Assembly (NCBI RefSeq): GCF_038069765.1
Contig: NZ_JBBPFS010000003.1
Coordinates: 124,001-188,000 of the forward strand
From: Arthrobacter_B sp038069765
Lineage (GTDB): Bacteria > Actinomycetota > Actinomycetes > Actinomycetales > Micrococcaceae
Reading direction: 5' to 3'
Length of the DNA stretch: 64,000 nt
A program made the position numbers and the translations under genes. The notes under the pieces were generated by a model. The model was not told the origin of the DNA, made no database searches, and saw only the letters and a list, made by a program, of their open reading frames with translations. How positions within the stretch are numbered: the stretch's first letter is position 1; every line of letters starts with the position of its first letter. Shown piece after piece: positions 15,946 to 24,700 of this stretch.

Positions 15946-18291
15946 ATGGTGGCACGGAAGGAACCCCGCGTTGAAAACGTGGACGAGAAGGACATACAGG
16001 TCACGTCCCCCAAATCCTGGGCGGCGGGCGTGCCGGGGGTCTACAACTCGCTGAAGCCGGCACTTCAGCACATGGGCGTGAAGCGGACGCTCGAAGCCAC
16101 GTTCAAAATGAACCAGAAGGACGGCTTCGACTGCCCCAGCTGCGCCTGGCCGGATCCGAACCACCGCAGCAAATTCGAATACTGCGAAGAGGGCGTTAAG
16201 GCCGTCACGTGGGAAGCCACGCCGGTGGTCATATCCTCGGACTTCTGGGCCGAGCACAGCATCAGTGACCTCCGCGAACGCACCGAATACTGGCTGGGCA
16301 TGCAGGGCCGCCTTACCGAGCCGGTCTACAAACCGGCCGGAGAAGACCATTACCGTCCCGTCAGCTGGGACGAGGCCTTCCGGATTGTGGCGGACAAGCT
16401 CAACAGCCTCGAGTCCCCGCACGAGGCCGCCTTCTACACCAGCGGCCGCACCTCGAATGAGGCCGCTTTCCTGTACCAGCTCGTAGTCCGCGGTTTCGGC
16501 ACCAACAACCTGCCGGACTGCTCCAACATGTGCCACGAATCCTCGGGGTGGGCCATGGGCCAGACCATTGGGATCGGCAAGGCCACCGTCACGTACGACG
16601 ATTTCGGCAAGGCGGACCTCATCATTCTGATGGGACAGAACCCCGGCACCAACCATCCGCGCATGCTGACGGCCCTCGAAGGCTGCAAGCGCAACGGCGG
16701 CAGCATCGTTGCCGTCAACCCGCTGCCCGAAGCCGGCCTGCGGCGGTACAAGAACCCGCAGAAGGTCCGCGGCGTTGCCGGCAAGGGCACCGAGCTCGCC
16801 GACCAGTTCCTGCAGATCCGCCTCGGCGGCGACATGGCCCTGCTGCAGGCGATCTCCAAACGGGTTCTCGAAGCCGAGGAACGGAACCCGGGCACCGTTC
16901 TGGACCACGACTTCCTGGAAAAGCACTGCGAAGGCCTCGAAGACCTCAAGCAGCATCTGGCCCATTTGGATGACGCCACCGTAGTTGAAGCCACCGGGCT
17001 GCCCATCGAAGAGATAAATGAGCTGGCCGAACGGTACCTCAAGGCCGACAAGGTCATCATCACCTGGGCCATGGGCATTACGCAGCAGAAAAAAGCCGTG
17101 CCCACAATCAAGGAAATGATCAACCTGCTGCTGCTGCGCGGGAACATCGGGAAGCCGGGGGCCGGCGCCGCTCCGATCCGCGGGCACAGCAACGTCCAGG
17201 GCGACCGCACAATGGGCATCTGGGAGCAGATGCCGCCGGCCTTCCTGGACGCGCTCGGAAAGGAATTCAATTTCGATCCGCCGCGGGACCACGGCGCTGA
17301 CGCCGTCGAAACCTTCTACCGGATGCAGGACGGACGCGTCAAAGTGTTCGTCGCCCTGGGCGGAAACCTCATCTCGGCAATCTCGGATACGCAGTTCGCT
17401 GAAAGCGCGATGCAGAAGACCGATATGACGGTCCAGATTTCCATCAAGCTCAACCGCTCCCATCTCATTACCGGGCAGGAGGCCCTGATTCTGCCGACGA
17501 AGGGCCGGACGGAGCTGGACGTCCAGGAAAGCGGGCCGCAGTTCGTGTCGGTGGAGGACACGGTGTGCGCCGTTCATCCCTCGCGCGGAAACCTGAAGCC
17601 TGTGTCCGACAACCTGCTCTCCGAACCCGCGATCGTGTCCCGGCTCGGCGCTTTGATCGTCGGGGACAGGATCGACGCCGACTGGGCGGGTTTTGAGAAA
17701 AACTACGACCTGATCCGGGAACATATCGGCCGGGTGGTTGAGGGGTGCGACAACTACAACGAGAGGATCCGGCACGAGGGAGGGTTTGTGCTGCCCAACG
17801 GACCGCGGGACTCGCGCACCTTCCACACGCCGACCGGCAAGGCCGTGCTGACGGTGAACGACTTGGAAGCCGTCGAACGCCCTGAAGGGACCCTCATCCT
17901 GCAGACGCTGCGCTCCCACGACCAGTGGAACACCACCATTTACGGACACAACGACCGGTACCGGGGCATCCGCGGCGGACGCCATGTGCTGTTCATGAAT
18001 GCCGCCGATATTGAAGAGCTGGGCCTAAAGGACGGGCAGTACGTGGACATCCACGGCGTGCACCACGACAACGCAGTGCGGGTCCTGCGGAAATTCCGCG
18101 TTGTCTCCTACCCCACACCCAAAGGCTGCGTGGCGGCCTATTACCCTGAGGCGAACGTCCTGGTGCCCATGGACCATGTAGCCGAGGGCAGCAACACGCC
18201 CGTGTCGAAAACGGTGCTCGTGCGCGTGGAGCCCAACCTGGACCCTGCTGCGGAGCAGTCCGAGGATTTCAAGACCCGGACCCCTGCCTAG
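15946..18291 (+). CDS. FdhF/YdeP-family molybdopterin oxidoreductase
   Basis: 781 residues from the ATG at 15946, preceded by GAAGGGAAG. It belongs to the YdeP-like branch of the DMSO-reductase superfamily: KDGFDCPSCAWPDP and FEYCEEGVKAVTWE near the N-terminus form the family's Cys-containing region, YRPVSWDEAFRIVADKL starts the MGD-binding body, and NMCHESSGWAMGQTIG carries the probable Mo-ligand Cys, where formate dehydrogenase H has selenocysteine. The C-terminal molybdopterin-binding barrel ends with PKGCVAAYYPEANVLVPMDH. E. coli YdeP is linked to acid resistance; the true substrate of this branch is unsettled, and annotation as formate dehydrogenase would be too specific. Confidence 0.85.
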   Translation: MVARKEPRVENVDEKDIQVTSPKSWAAGVPGVYNSLKPALQHMGVKRTLEATFKMNQKDGFDCPSCAWPDPNHRSKFEYCEEGVKAVTWEATPVVISSDFWAEHSISDLRERTEYWLGMQGRLTEPVYKPAGEDHYRPVSWDEAFRIVADKLNSLESPHEAAFYTSGRTSNEAAFLYQLVVRGFGTNNLPDCSNMCHESSGWAMGQTIGIGKATVTYDDFGKADLIILMGQNPGTNHPRMLTALEGCKRNGGSIVAVNPLPEAGLRRYKNPQKVRGVAGKGTELADQFLQIRLGGDMALLQAISKRVLEAEERNPGTVLDHDFLEKHCEGLEDLKQHLAHLDDATVVEATGLPIEEINELAERYLKADKVIITWAMGITQQKKAVPTIKEMINLLLLRGNIGKPGAGAAPIRGHSNVQGDRTMGIWEQMPPAFLDALGKEFNFDPPRDHGADAVETFYRMQDGRVKVFVALGGNLISAISDTQFAESAMQKTDMTVQISIKLNRSHLITGQEALILPTKGRTELDVQESGPQFVSVEDTVCAVHPSRGNLKPVSDNLLSEPAIVSRLGALIVGDRIDADWAGFEKNYDLIREHIGRVVEGCDNYNERIRHEGGFVLPNGPRDSRTFHTPTGKAVLTVNDLEAVERPEGTLILQTLRSHDQWNTTIYGHNDRYRGIRGGRHVLFMNAADIEELGLKDGQYVDIHGVHHDNAVRVLRKFRVVSYPTPKGCVAAYYPEANVLVPMDHVAEGSNTPVSKTVLVRVEPNLDPAAEQSEDFKTRTPA

Positions 18292-18365
18292 GACCGGCTG
18301 GCTAAAGCCCGGCGAAGCCTCGGCTGCACGGCCCTGCACGACCTCTGCATCATCCGAAAAATCCG

Positions 18366-18403
18366 ACAGCTGCCCCGCCGGCCTCCGCCTGCGGGGCAGC
18401 TGT
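18366..18403 (+). terminator. Intrinsic terminator of the oxidoreductase gene
   Basis: ACAGCTGCCCCGC (18366-18378) pairs perfectly with GCGGGGCAGCTGT (18391-18403), a 13-bp stem 74 bases after the stop. It is followed by TTGCC, and may serve the convergent minus-strand gene too. Confidence 0.6.
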
Positions 18404-18441
18404 TTGCCTGCCTGCGGGGCGATGCCCCACCGCGATGCGAG

Positions 18442-18759
18442 CTACTGGGCGGAGTCCTTCCAGCCCGGCTGATCCGGTCCCTCCAGACCGGTGGCCGCCA
18501 GCTGGAAGGCCGTGTCGGCTGCGCTCTGGACCGCCTCGCCGGCGGCCTTCCGGCCGCTGGTCTTGGAGAGCCCGGCGGCGTACCCCACCACAAACGTGCT
18601 GATCAGGCCGGCATTGGCGCCCACAGATTTGGACGACTGTTCAGCCAGTTCCACGAGCATCTTGTGATCCACTTCCAAGTCCAAAATCTGCAGTGCCTGG
18701 GTCAGGCGCCTGCTCCAATCGCTCAGCGTGCGTTCTTCGGTGTCAGGGTTGGAACTCAT
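18442..18759 (-). CDS. DUF6457-like small helical protein
   Basis: 105 residues from the ATG at 18759; AAGGAG lies just upstream. A helical protein with TLSDWSRRLTQALQILDLEVDHKML followed by ANAGLISTFVVGYAAGLS and an Ala/Gly-rich tail. It fits the DUF6457 group, which in actinobacteria occurs as a small protein or as a fusion beside molybdenum-cofactor genes such as mobA. That agrees with its position next to, and convergent with, the molybdopterin oxidoreductase. The function is unknown; a role in loading or maturing the cofactor is inference. Confidence 0.55.
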   Translation of the reverse strand: MSSNPDTEERTLSDWSRRLTQALQILDLEVDHKMLVELAEQSSKSVGANAGLISTFVVGYAAGLSKTSGRKAAGEAVQSAADTAFQLAATGLEGPDQPGWKDSAQ

Positions 18760-18946
18760 GGCATCTCCTTCGGTGCGGACTGGTGCATCAAGAACTAGCA
18801 CCGGCCGCTGCATTGCACAACGCCTGCACCTCCGCGCGTCGCTGACCGGATTTCCGAAGTTATCCCCAGACCGCGAATTCCGGCAGCGGGAAAACGCCCC
18901 CGGTGCAAGGATGTACGCAACGTGTCCAAAGGGCGAGGGGACCTCA

Positions 18947-19207
18947 ATGGCCAGCGACTACGACAACCAGCTCATCGAGTCCGTCACCGTGCGCCGGCAC
19001 CGGCTGCTCACTGCCCTGCTCTTCGGGGAAAACCCCGATGAGCGCCGCTGGATGGACAGCCTCCGCTTGTTCATCCTCAGCGTGGCAGCCGCCGCGGTCA
19101 TCGCCTCCGTCTGCGTCGGATACTCCTTCGTCAGCAACCTTCTCGCTGAAAACCGTGCCAAACAGGAACAACAGGCACACCAGCCGTACTCCTGGACAGG
19201 GGCCTGA
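18947..19207 (+). CDS. Short EccB-like single-pass membrane protein
   Basis: 86 residues; GAGGGG precedes the ATG. The layout is a cytoplasmic segment with VRRHRLLTALLFG, a loop ERRWMDSLRLF, one transmembrane helix (about residues 41-63, ILSVAAAAVIASVCVGYSFV) and a short polar tail. This is the order found at the N-terminus of EccB (basic RR segment, conserved ALL-G, R-M, then one helix), but the 400-residue extracytoplasmic core of EccB is absent. It is the first gene of the eccD-parA-eccC run, five bases before eccD, where EccB would be expected. Calling it EccB-like is an inference from position and short local similarity. Confidence 0.5.
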   Translation: MASDYDNQLIESVTVRRHRLLTALLFGENPDERRWMDSLRLFILSVAAAAVIASVCVGYSFVSNLLAENRAKQEQQAHQPYSWTGA

Positions 19208-19212
19208 AAGCC

Positions 19213-20550
19213 ATGGCGCATGCCTTCACCCGTGTCACTCTCGTCGGCTCCCGCAGGCACGTTGACCTGCTCCTGCCCTCCAACCAGCCCGTCGGCCTGC
19301 TCCTTCCGCAGGTGCTGAACCTGCTGGGCGACCCGCCGGCCGACGCGGTTGCGGCGAAGGTCCTGGTGGCGCCCGACGGCACCGAGCTCAACGCAGAAGC
19401 TTCCCTGGAGCAGGCCCGGGTCCTGGACGGGTCGTCCCTGCTGCTCTGCAACGCCTCGGAAGCTCCTCCGGCCGCCGTCGTCTACGACGTCAATGATCTG
19501 GTGGTCAGCGAAACGGGAGCGGTATCGGGCCGGTGGAACCACCGCTGGCGGGACCTCACGGCAGGCACCTTTACGGCAGCCGGAATTTGGGCCGGCGCGG
19601 AAATCCTGCTCGCCTCGCTGGCACCGGAATCAGCCTGGTGGATGCTGCTTGTGCTGTCCCTGCTCGGGCTGGCCGCAGGATCAGCGGCAAACCGTCCGCC
19701 GCGCCGCACCGCCGCCGGCTCCGCGTTGCTTGCGGCAGGCTGGCTCACCGGGCTGGGCGGAGTCCTCCACCTGTATGGCGGTGTTCAGGAACGCCTTCCA
19801 TCTGCCGCACTGGCACTGGCCGGATTGTCCGTACTGACGCTCGCCTCGCTGGGGGCCGGCGCCGCCCGGCCCCGCGCCTGGTTCAGCGGTGCGGCCATAC
19901 TGGCCCTGGGGGCCGGACTGTGGACTGCCGCCGGTGCCCTTGCCGGGGATTCCGTACGGACCGGAGCCCTCGCAGCCCTGGCGAGTGCACTGCTTCTGGG
20001 GCTGCTGCCCAAATTGGCCCTTGCCTCCTCCGGACTGGCCACCCTGGATGATCAACGGGCCAAGGGCGGTCCTATTGCCCGTACCGACGCCGTCGAAGCC
20101 GTGGCAGCAGCCCACAGCACCCTGACGCTGGGCACTGTCGTTATGGCGCTCTCCCTGGCTCCCGGCCTGTGGCTGCTCGGCACTGATACCAGCCGCCAGC
20201 ACTGGACACTCCCCCTGCTGCTGGCCCTGACACTGGCCCTGTTCCTGCGGACCCGTTCCTTTCCGCTGGCGCCGCAGCGCGTTGCCCTGTACCTGGCTGC
20301 CGCCGTCGGGCTGGCAGCCGCCACGCTGGCTGCGCTGTGCTTCCTCCCGGACCAGGCCTGGGCTGTGGGTTTGGCCGTTCTGGGAACCGCCGCGGGTGCC
20401 GCCGTTGCGCTGACAACGACGTTCCCGGATCACACGCAGGCCCGTTTCCGTCTCCTGGCCAAGCGGGTGGAGTCCGCTGCGATCCTGGCGTCGGTGCCGT
20501 TGGCTGTGGGGCTCTTCGGTGTGTTCGGCCAGCTCCTGGGGAGCTTCTGA
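19213..20550 (+). CDS. eccD: EccD-type multi-pass membrane component of the type VII secretion system
   Basis: 445 residues. The first about 90 form a ubiquitin-like (YukD) domain, TRVTLVGSRRHVDLLLPSNQ through LLPQVLNLLGDP to VLVAPDGTELNAEASL. After a linker, about eleven hydrophobic helices follow from residue 115 to the end, as in EccD, which dimerises to form the membrane cavity of the ESX pore. Its TGA overlaps the ATG of the next gene by one base (TGATG), so it is translationally coupled to the ParA-like ATPase. Slightly shorter than mycobacterial EccD (about 470-500). Confidence 0.85.
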   Translation: MAHAFTRVTLVGSRRHVDLLLPSNQPVGLLLPQVLNLLGDPPADAVAAKVLVAPDGTELNAEASLEQARVLDGSSLLLCNASEAPPAAVVYDVNDLVVSETGAVSGRWNHRWRDLTAGTFTAAGIWAGAEILLASLAPESAWWMLLVLSLLGLAAGSAANRPPRRTAAGSALLAAGWLTGLGGVLHLYGGVQERLPSAALALAGLSVLTLASLGAGAARPRAWFSGAAILALGAGLWTAAGALAGDSVRTGALAALASALLLGLLPKLALASSGLATLDDQRAKGGPIARTDAVEAVAAAHSTLTLGTVVMALSLAPGLWLLGTDTSRQHWTLPLLLALTLALFLRTRSFPLAPQRVALYLAAAVGLAAATLAALCFLPDQAWAVGLAVLGTAAGAAVALTTTFPDHTQARFRLLAKRVESAAILASVPLAVGLFGVFGQLLGSF

Positions 20551-21701
20551 TGCAGGGCACCAAGATGTCCCCGTCCCAGCCGGAACCGTACGGCGACCCG
20601 GTCCGCAGTTCGGTTGACGGCTTCGAATCCGCTGCCCAGCGGATGCGGAGGGTGCTGCGGACCCGGCCCGCGGAATCCGCCCTGCACCGGGTCCTCGCAG
20701 GCTCCGCGGATTTGTTCCGCGGCGATGACTATCCGCAGCGGTTGGCGGAAGCAGCCGCGGGAACCCAGCTGCCCGTCACGACGGGGCGCCGCATCGCCGT
20801 GGTGGGCACACGCGGCGGGGCAGGCAAGACCACCGTGTCAGCGTTGCTGGCACGCATCTACGCGGCCATGCGCACGGACACCGTTGCCGCCGTCGATCTG
20901 GCTCCCGGAGCCGGAACGCTGGGGCTGCGACTCGGAGTCCCCCACGCGCCGCCGCTGGAAACGGCAGCCGCCCGGCTGCGGACGGGTACTCCGGACTCGC
21001 TGCGCGGACTCGCCGCCCTCCTGACGGCCGCGGAGCCGGCAAACCTGCTCGTCACCGGCCGGCGCCGAACCTTGGAGCGCCCTGCAGACGGCGTCCCGCA
21101 CCCTTCCGCCGGGACCTGGACTCCCGCAGGTCCGCTGGTCCCGCCAGCTTGGACTCCGGACGGCGCTGCTGCACCGCCGGGGCCCGGTGCAGCCGGTGAA
21201 GAGACCGCTCAGGACGTGCCCGACGGCGCCTCCCGGATGTCCCGGGTCATCTCCCGCTACTGCCCCATCACCCTTTTCGACTGCGGCCCGGGGCTCACGG
21301 ACCCGGCGGTGCTGTGGGCGGTGGCGAACTCCCATTTGGCGGTCTTCGTAACACCGGCCAGCGTGGCCGGATTGGAAGACGCCCTCGAGTACTCCGAAGC
21401 CTGGCGGCACTCTCCCGGACTCTCCGGCGTGCCGCTGCTGGTGCTCGTGGCCCAACCCGCCGGCGGCGTGCTCAGGGCGTCGCGGGAAGCCGGACGCCTG
21501 CTCCGGGCCGGCGTGGAGACGGTCCATCTGGGTCACGACCGGCACCTGGCAGCAGGTGTCGAAGTCAATCCTTCCCTGCTCTCCCGCCGCACCCGGCTCG
21601 AGGCCGTGGCAGTGGCTTCCCGGGTTCTTTCCGCAGCCGCCCCCACCCCGGGAAGCCGGCGCCCCGGGGAGCAGCCAGCACGACGAAACGTGTACCCGTG
21701 A
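20550..21701 (+). CDS. ParA/MinD-like ATPase in the type VII secretion operon
   Basis: 383 residues. The deviant Walker A is RIAVVGTRGGAGKTTVSALL (near residues 74-93), followed by VAAVDLAPGAGTLGLRLG. The 200-240 region is a Pro/Ala-rich insert, and ITLFDCGPGLTDPAVLWAVA supplies the Walker B/switch strand; HLAVFVTPASVAGLEDALEY continues the P-loop fold. EspI, an ESX-1-linked P-loop protein with a Pro-rich stretch, is the nearest functional analogue I can name. It may regulate or localise export; this is inferred from context. Start overlaps eccD, stop overlaps the GTG of eccC (GTGA). Confidence 0.75.
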   Translation: MQGTKMSPSQPEPYGDPVRSSVDGFESAAQRMRRVLRTRPAESALHRVLAGSADLFRGDDYPQRLAEAAAGTQLPVTTGRRIAVVGTRGGAGKTTVSALLARIYAAMRTDTVAAVDLAPGAGTLGLRLGVPHAPPLETAAARLRTGTPDSLRGLAALLTAAEPANLLVTGRRRTLERPADGVPHPSAGTWTPAGPLVPPAWTPDGAAAPPGPGAAGEETAQDVPDGASRMSRVISRYCPITLFDCGPGLTDPAVLWAVANSHLAVFVTPASVAGLEDALEYSEAWRHSPGLSGVPLLVLVAQPAGGVLRASREAGRLLRAGVETVHLGHDRHLAAGVEVNPSLLSRRTRLEAVAVASRVLSAAAPTPGSRRPGEQPARRNVYP

Positions 21702-24700
21702 GCACAAAAATCCTGCACCGTCCCGCACGCACCACCGCCCCGGCGCGAACCATCGATGCATTCACCCTTGATGCCCCGCCGCCGATCGAAGGGGGCAAAA
21801 GCGGCCTGAACATGATGTCCCTGGTCCCCCTGCTCGGAGCGGGGGTCTCGATGACCGTCATGATGCTTTTTCGCGGGTCTCCGCTGGCAGCCGTGGGTGC
21901 CCTGATGATGATCGTCACGATCATCGCCTCGGTCATCATGATGCTGAGCCAGCGCGGCCGGCAGGGAAAGCAGCGCCGGGAACAGCGGGAAAACTATCTG
22001 GAGTATCTGGAACGCTCACGGGCCACCCTCCGGGCCGATGAGCTGGCGGCCCTTGCGATCGCGCGGGCCGCCAGTCCGCCCCCGGACGCCCTTTTTGACA
22101 TCCTCCGCGACCCGCGCCGGATCTGGGAGCGGCGCCGCTCCAATGAAGACTTCCTGCACGTGCGGATCGGAACCGGTTCGCGCCGCAACCGTGACGTCAA
22201 CATCATGAATGCCGGATCGGCGCTCGCCCAAACGGATACCTTCATGACCACCGAGCTGGAAATCCTCAAGCGGCGGTACGAATCCAGTCCGGAGCTGCCG
22301 CTCACCGTACCGCTGGACTGCGCCGGCAACGTTTCGGTGGTGGGCTCGCGCGGCTTCGTGACCTCGGTGGCCCGGCTCCTGCTCACCGAAGGCGCCGCGT
22401 TCCACTCGCCCGAAGACCTTCATCTGGCGCTGCTCCTGCCGGAGGAACGGCGGGACGAATGGGAATGGGCCACGTGGCTGCCGCACCTGGCGGATCAGAA
22501 AACCGCCCACGCAACGGGCCCGGTCCGGCGGCTCGCCCCCTCAGCCGGTGCGCTGGTTGACGTGCTCTCCGAGGACCTGCACAACCGCTCCTCCCTGGCC
22601 GCTGAATCCCGCAAGAACTTCCTGCGCGGCGGCGTCGGCACCTCGCTTCCACGGCTGCTGGTGGTCAGCGACTCGTACGGCATGCTTCCGGCGGAGCTGC
22701 AGCTGCCGGACCAGCAGGCCTCCGCTGCTTCCCTGGGCATCACAACGCTCTTCCTCGTCGCCGACCGGCAGCAGGAACCGGGCGAGGTGGCGGTGCGGAT
22801 CAGCGAGGCACCCGGCGGGACCTTCATGCTGGAAAACTACCGCGAGGATCCGGTGAATCCCACCGTCGAACGCGGAACCCTGGACACGCTTCCGGTACCG
22901 CTGGCGGAGGCCCTCGCACGGGAGCTGGCACCGCTGCGCCTGTCCCCGGACTCGCTGGAACACGACACGTCCGAGAACGCCCAGGGCTTCCTGGAAATGC
23001 TGGGCCTGTCTGCCAATCTGGACGAGGCGGACATCCGGCGGCTGTGGAAGCCCCGCGGCGAGGTTGATTTCCTGCGGGTGCCCTTGGGGCCGGACGACCG
23101 CGGCCGCCCGGCGCTGCTGGATCTGAAGGAGTCGGCACAGTTCGGCCACGGACCGCACGGCCTGTGCGTGGGTGCCACCGGGTCAGGCAAATCCGAGATG
23201 CTGCGCAGCATGGTGGTGGGGCTGCTGGCCACCCATTCCCCCGAGGTCCTGGCCATGGTGCTGGTGGATTACAAGGGCGGCGCCACTTTCGCGCCGTTTG
23301 CCGGCGCGCCGCAGGTAGCCGGCGTCATCACCAACCTGTCCGACGACGTCAGCCTGATCGAGCGCGTCTATGCGAGCCTCGCAGGGGAAATTCAGCGGCG
23401 CCAGGAAGTCCTCAAGGCGGCCGGCAACCTCGCCAACATCACGGACTACCAGCTGCACCGGCAGGAGCTGAAGGCCAGCGGCCGGGAACTGGCGCCCCTG
23501 CCGCACCTGGTGGTGATCATCGACGAGTTCGGCGAACTGCTCACAGCCCGCCCGGATTTCATCGAGCTCTTCCTCTCCATCGGCCGCATCGGACGTTCCA
23601 TCGGGGTTCACCTGCTGCTCTCCAGCCAGCGGATCGAAGGTGGAAAGCTGCGCGGCCTGGACGCCTACCTCAGCTACCGGATAGGACTGCGCACCCTCTC
23701 CGAAGCGGAATCCCGGACGGTTCTGGACACCCCCGATGCCTTTCATTTGCCGCCCGTTCCCGGGTTCGGCTACTTGAAGGTGGACACCACCACCTATACC
23801 CGGTTCAAGGCGGGGTATGTGTCCGGTCCGCTCGAGTCCGCACAGCAGGACGAGGGGCCTGCCGGAAAGGACGGCCAGCCGCCGGTCCTGCCGGTTCCGC
23901 GTTACGCGGCGTCCCTGGCGGCGCCGGCGGGTGACCAGGCCGGCAGGGGCGGTGCCGGTGGCGGCGGTGCCGCGGCTGCGCCGTCGTCGACGCCGTCCTC
24001 CAAACGCACCACGGGGCCTACCGTCCTCTCCGCGCTCATGAACACTCTGTCCGCGTTCCCGCGGGCTGTTGCCCCCATCTGGCTCCCTCCCCTGCCCCGC
24101 GGCATTTCGCTGGACCGGGCTGCCGGCGGATTCTCCGATGACAAGGGGCTGAGACTGGCCAGCGGCGGGTCGCTGCGGGTCCCGGTGGGCCTGCTGGATG
24201 ACCCGGCCAAGCAGTGGCAGGGAATCTGGGAGCTGGATCTTGCCTCCAACGGCGGCAATGCGGCCATCGTCGGCGGGCCGCAGACCGGCAAGAGCACCGC
24301 CCTGCGCACCATTGTGGCCGCACTGTCGCTGACGCACAGCCCGGCCGAGGTGGGCATCTACGCCATTGACCTGCTCGGCAGCAGCCTGCTGCCGCTGGAA
24401 GGGCTGCCGCACGTGGGCGGCGTGGCGGTGCGCACCAACCGGGAAGTGGTTCGGCGGACCGTGGATGAACTCCTGGCCATGCTCGCCCACCGCGAGCATG
24501 TGTTCGAAAAATACCAGGTGGATTCGCTGCCGACCCTGCGCCGGCGGTGCCTGGCCGGGGAAATCCCCGAGCTGCCCAGCGCCGACATCGTGCTGGTCCT
24601 GGATGGATACGGACAGCTCAGCGATGAATTCGAGGACATTGAAAAGGCTGTTCACGGCCTGATCAGCCGCGGCGCCGGCTACGGCATCCATGTGATCGCC

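Noticed and set aside
15841..17985. A 714-codon open frame antisense to the YdeP-type gene
   Set aside because: The sense strand has clear catalytic motifs, and the antisense frame is the usual stop-free shadow of GC-rich third codon positions.
15946..18291. Selenocysteine-containing formate dehydrogenase
   Set aside because: The position holds Cys (NMCHESSG) and no in-frame TGA is present; the sequence fits the YdeP branch instead.
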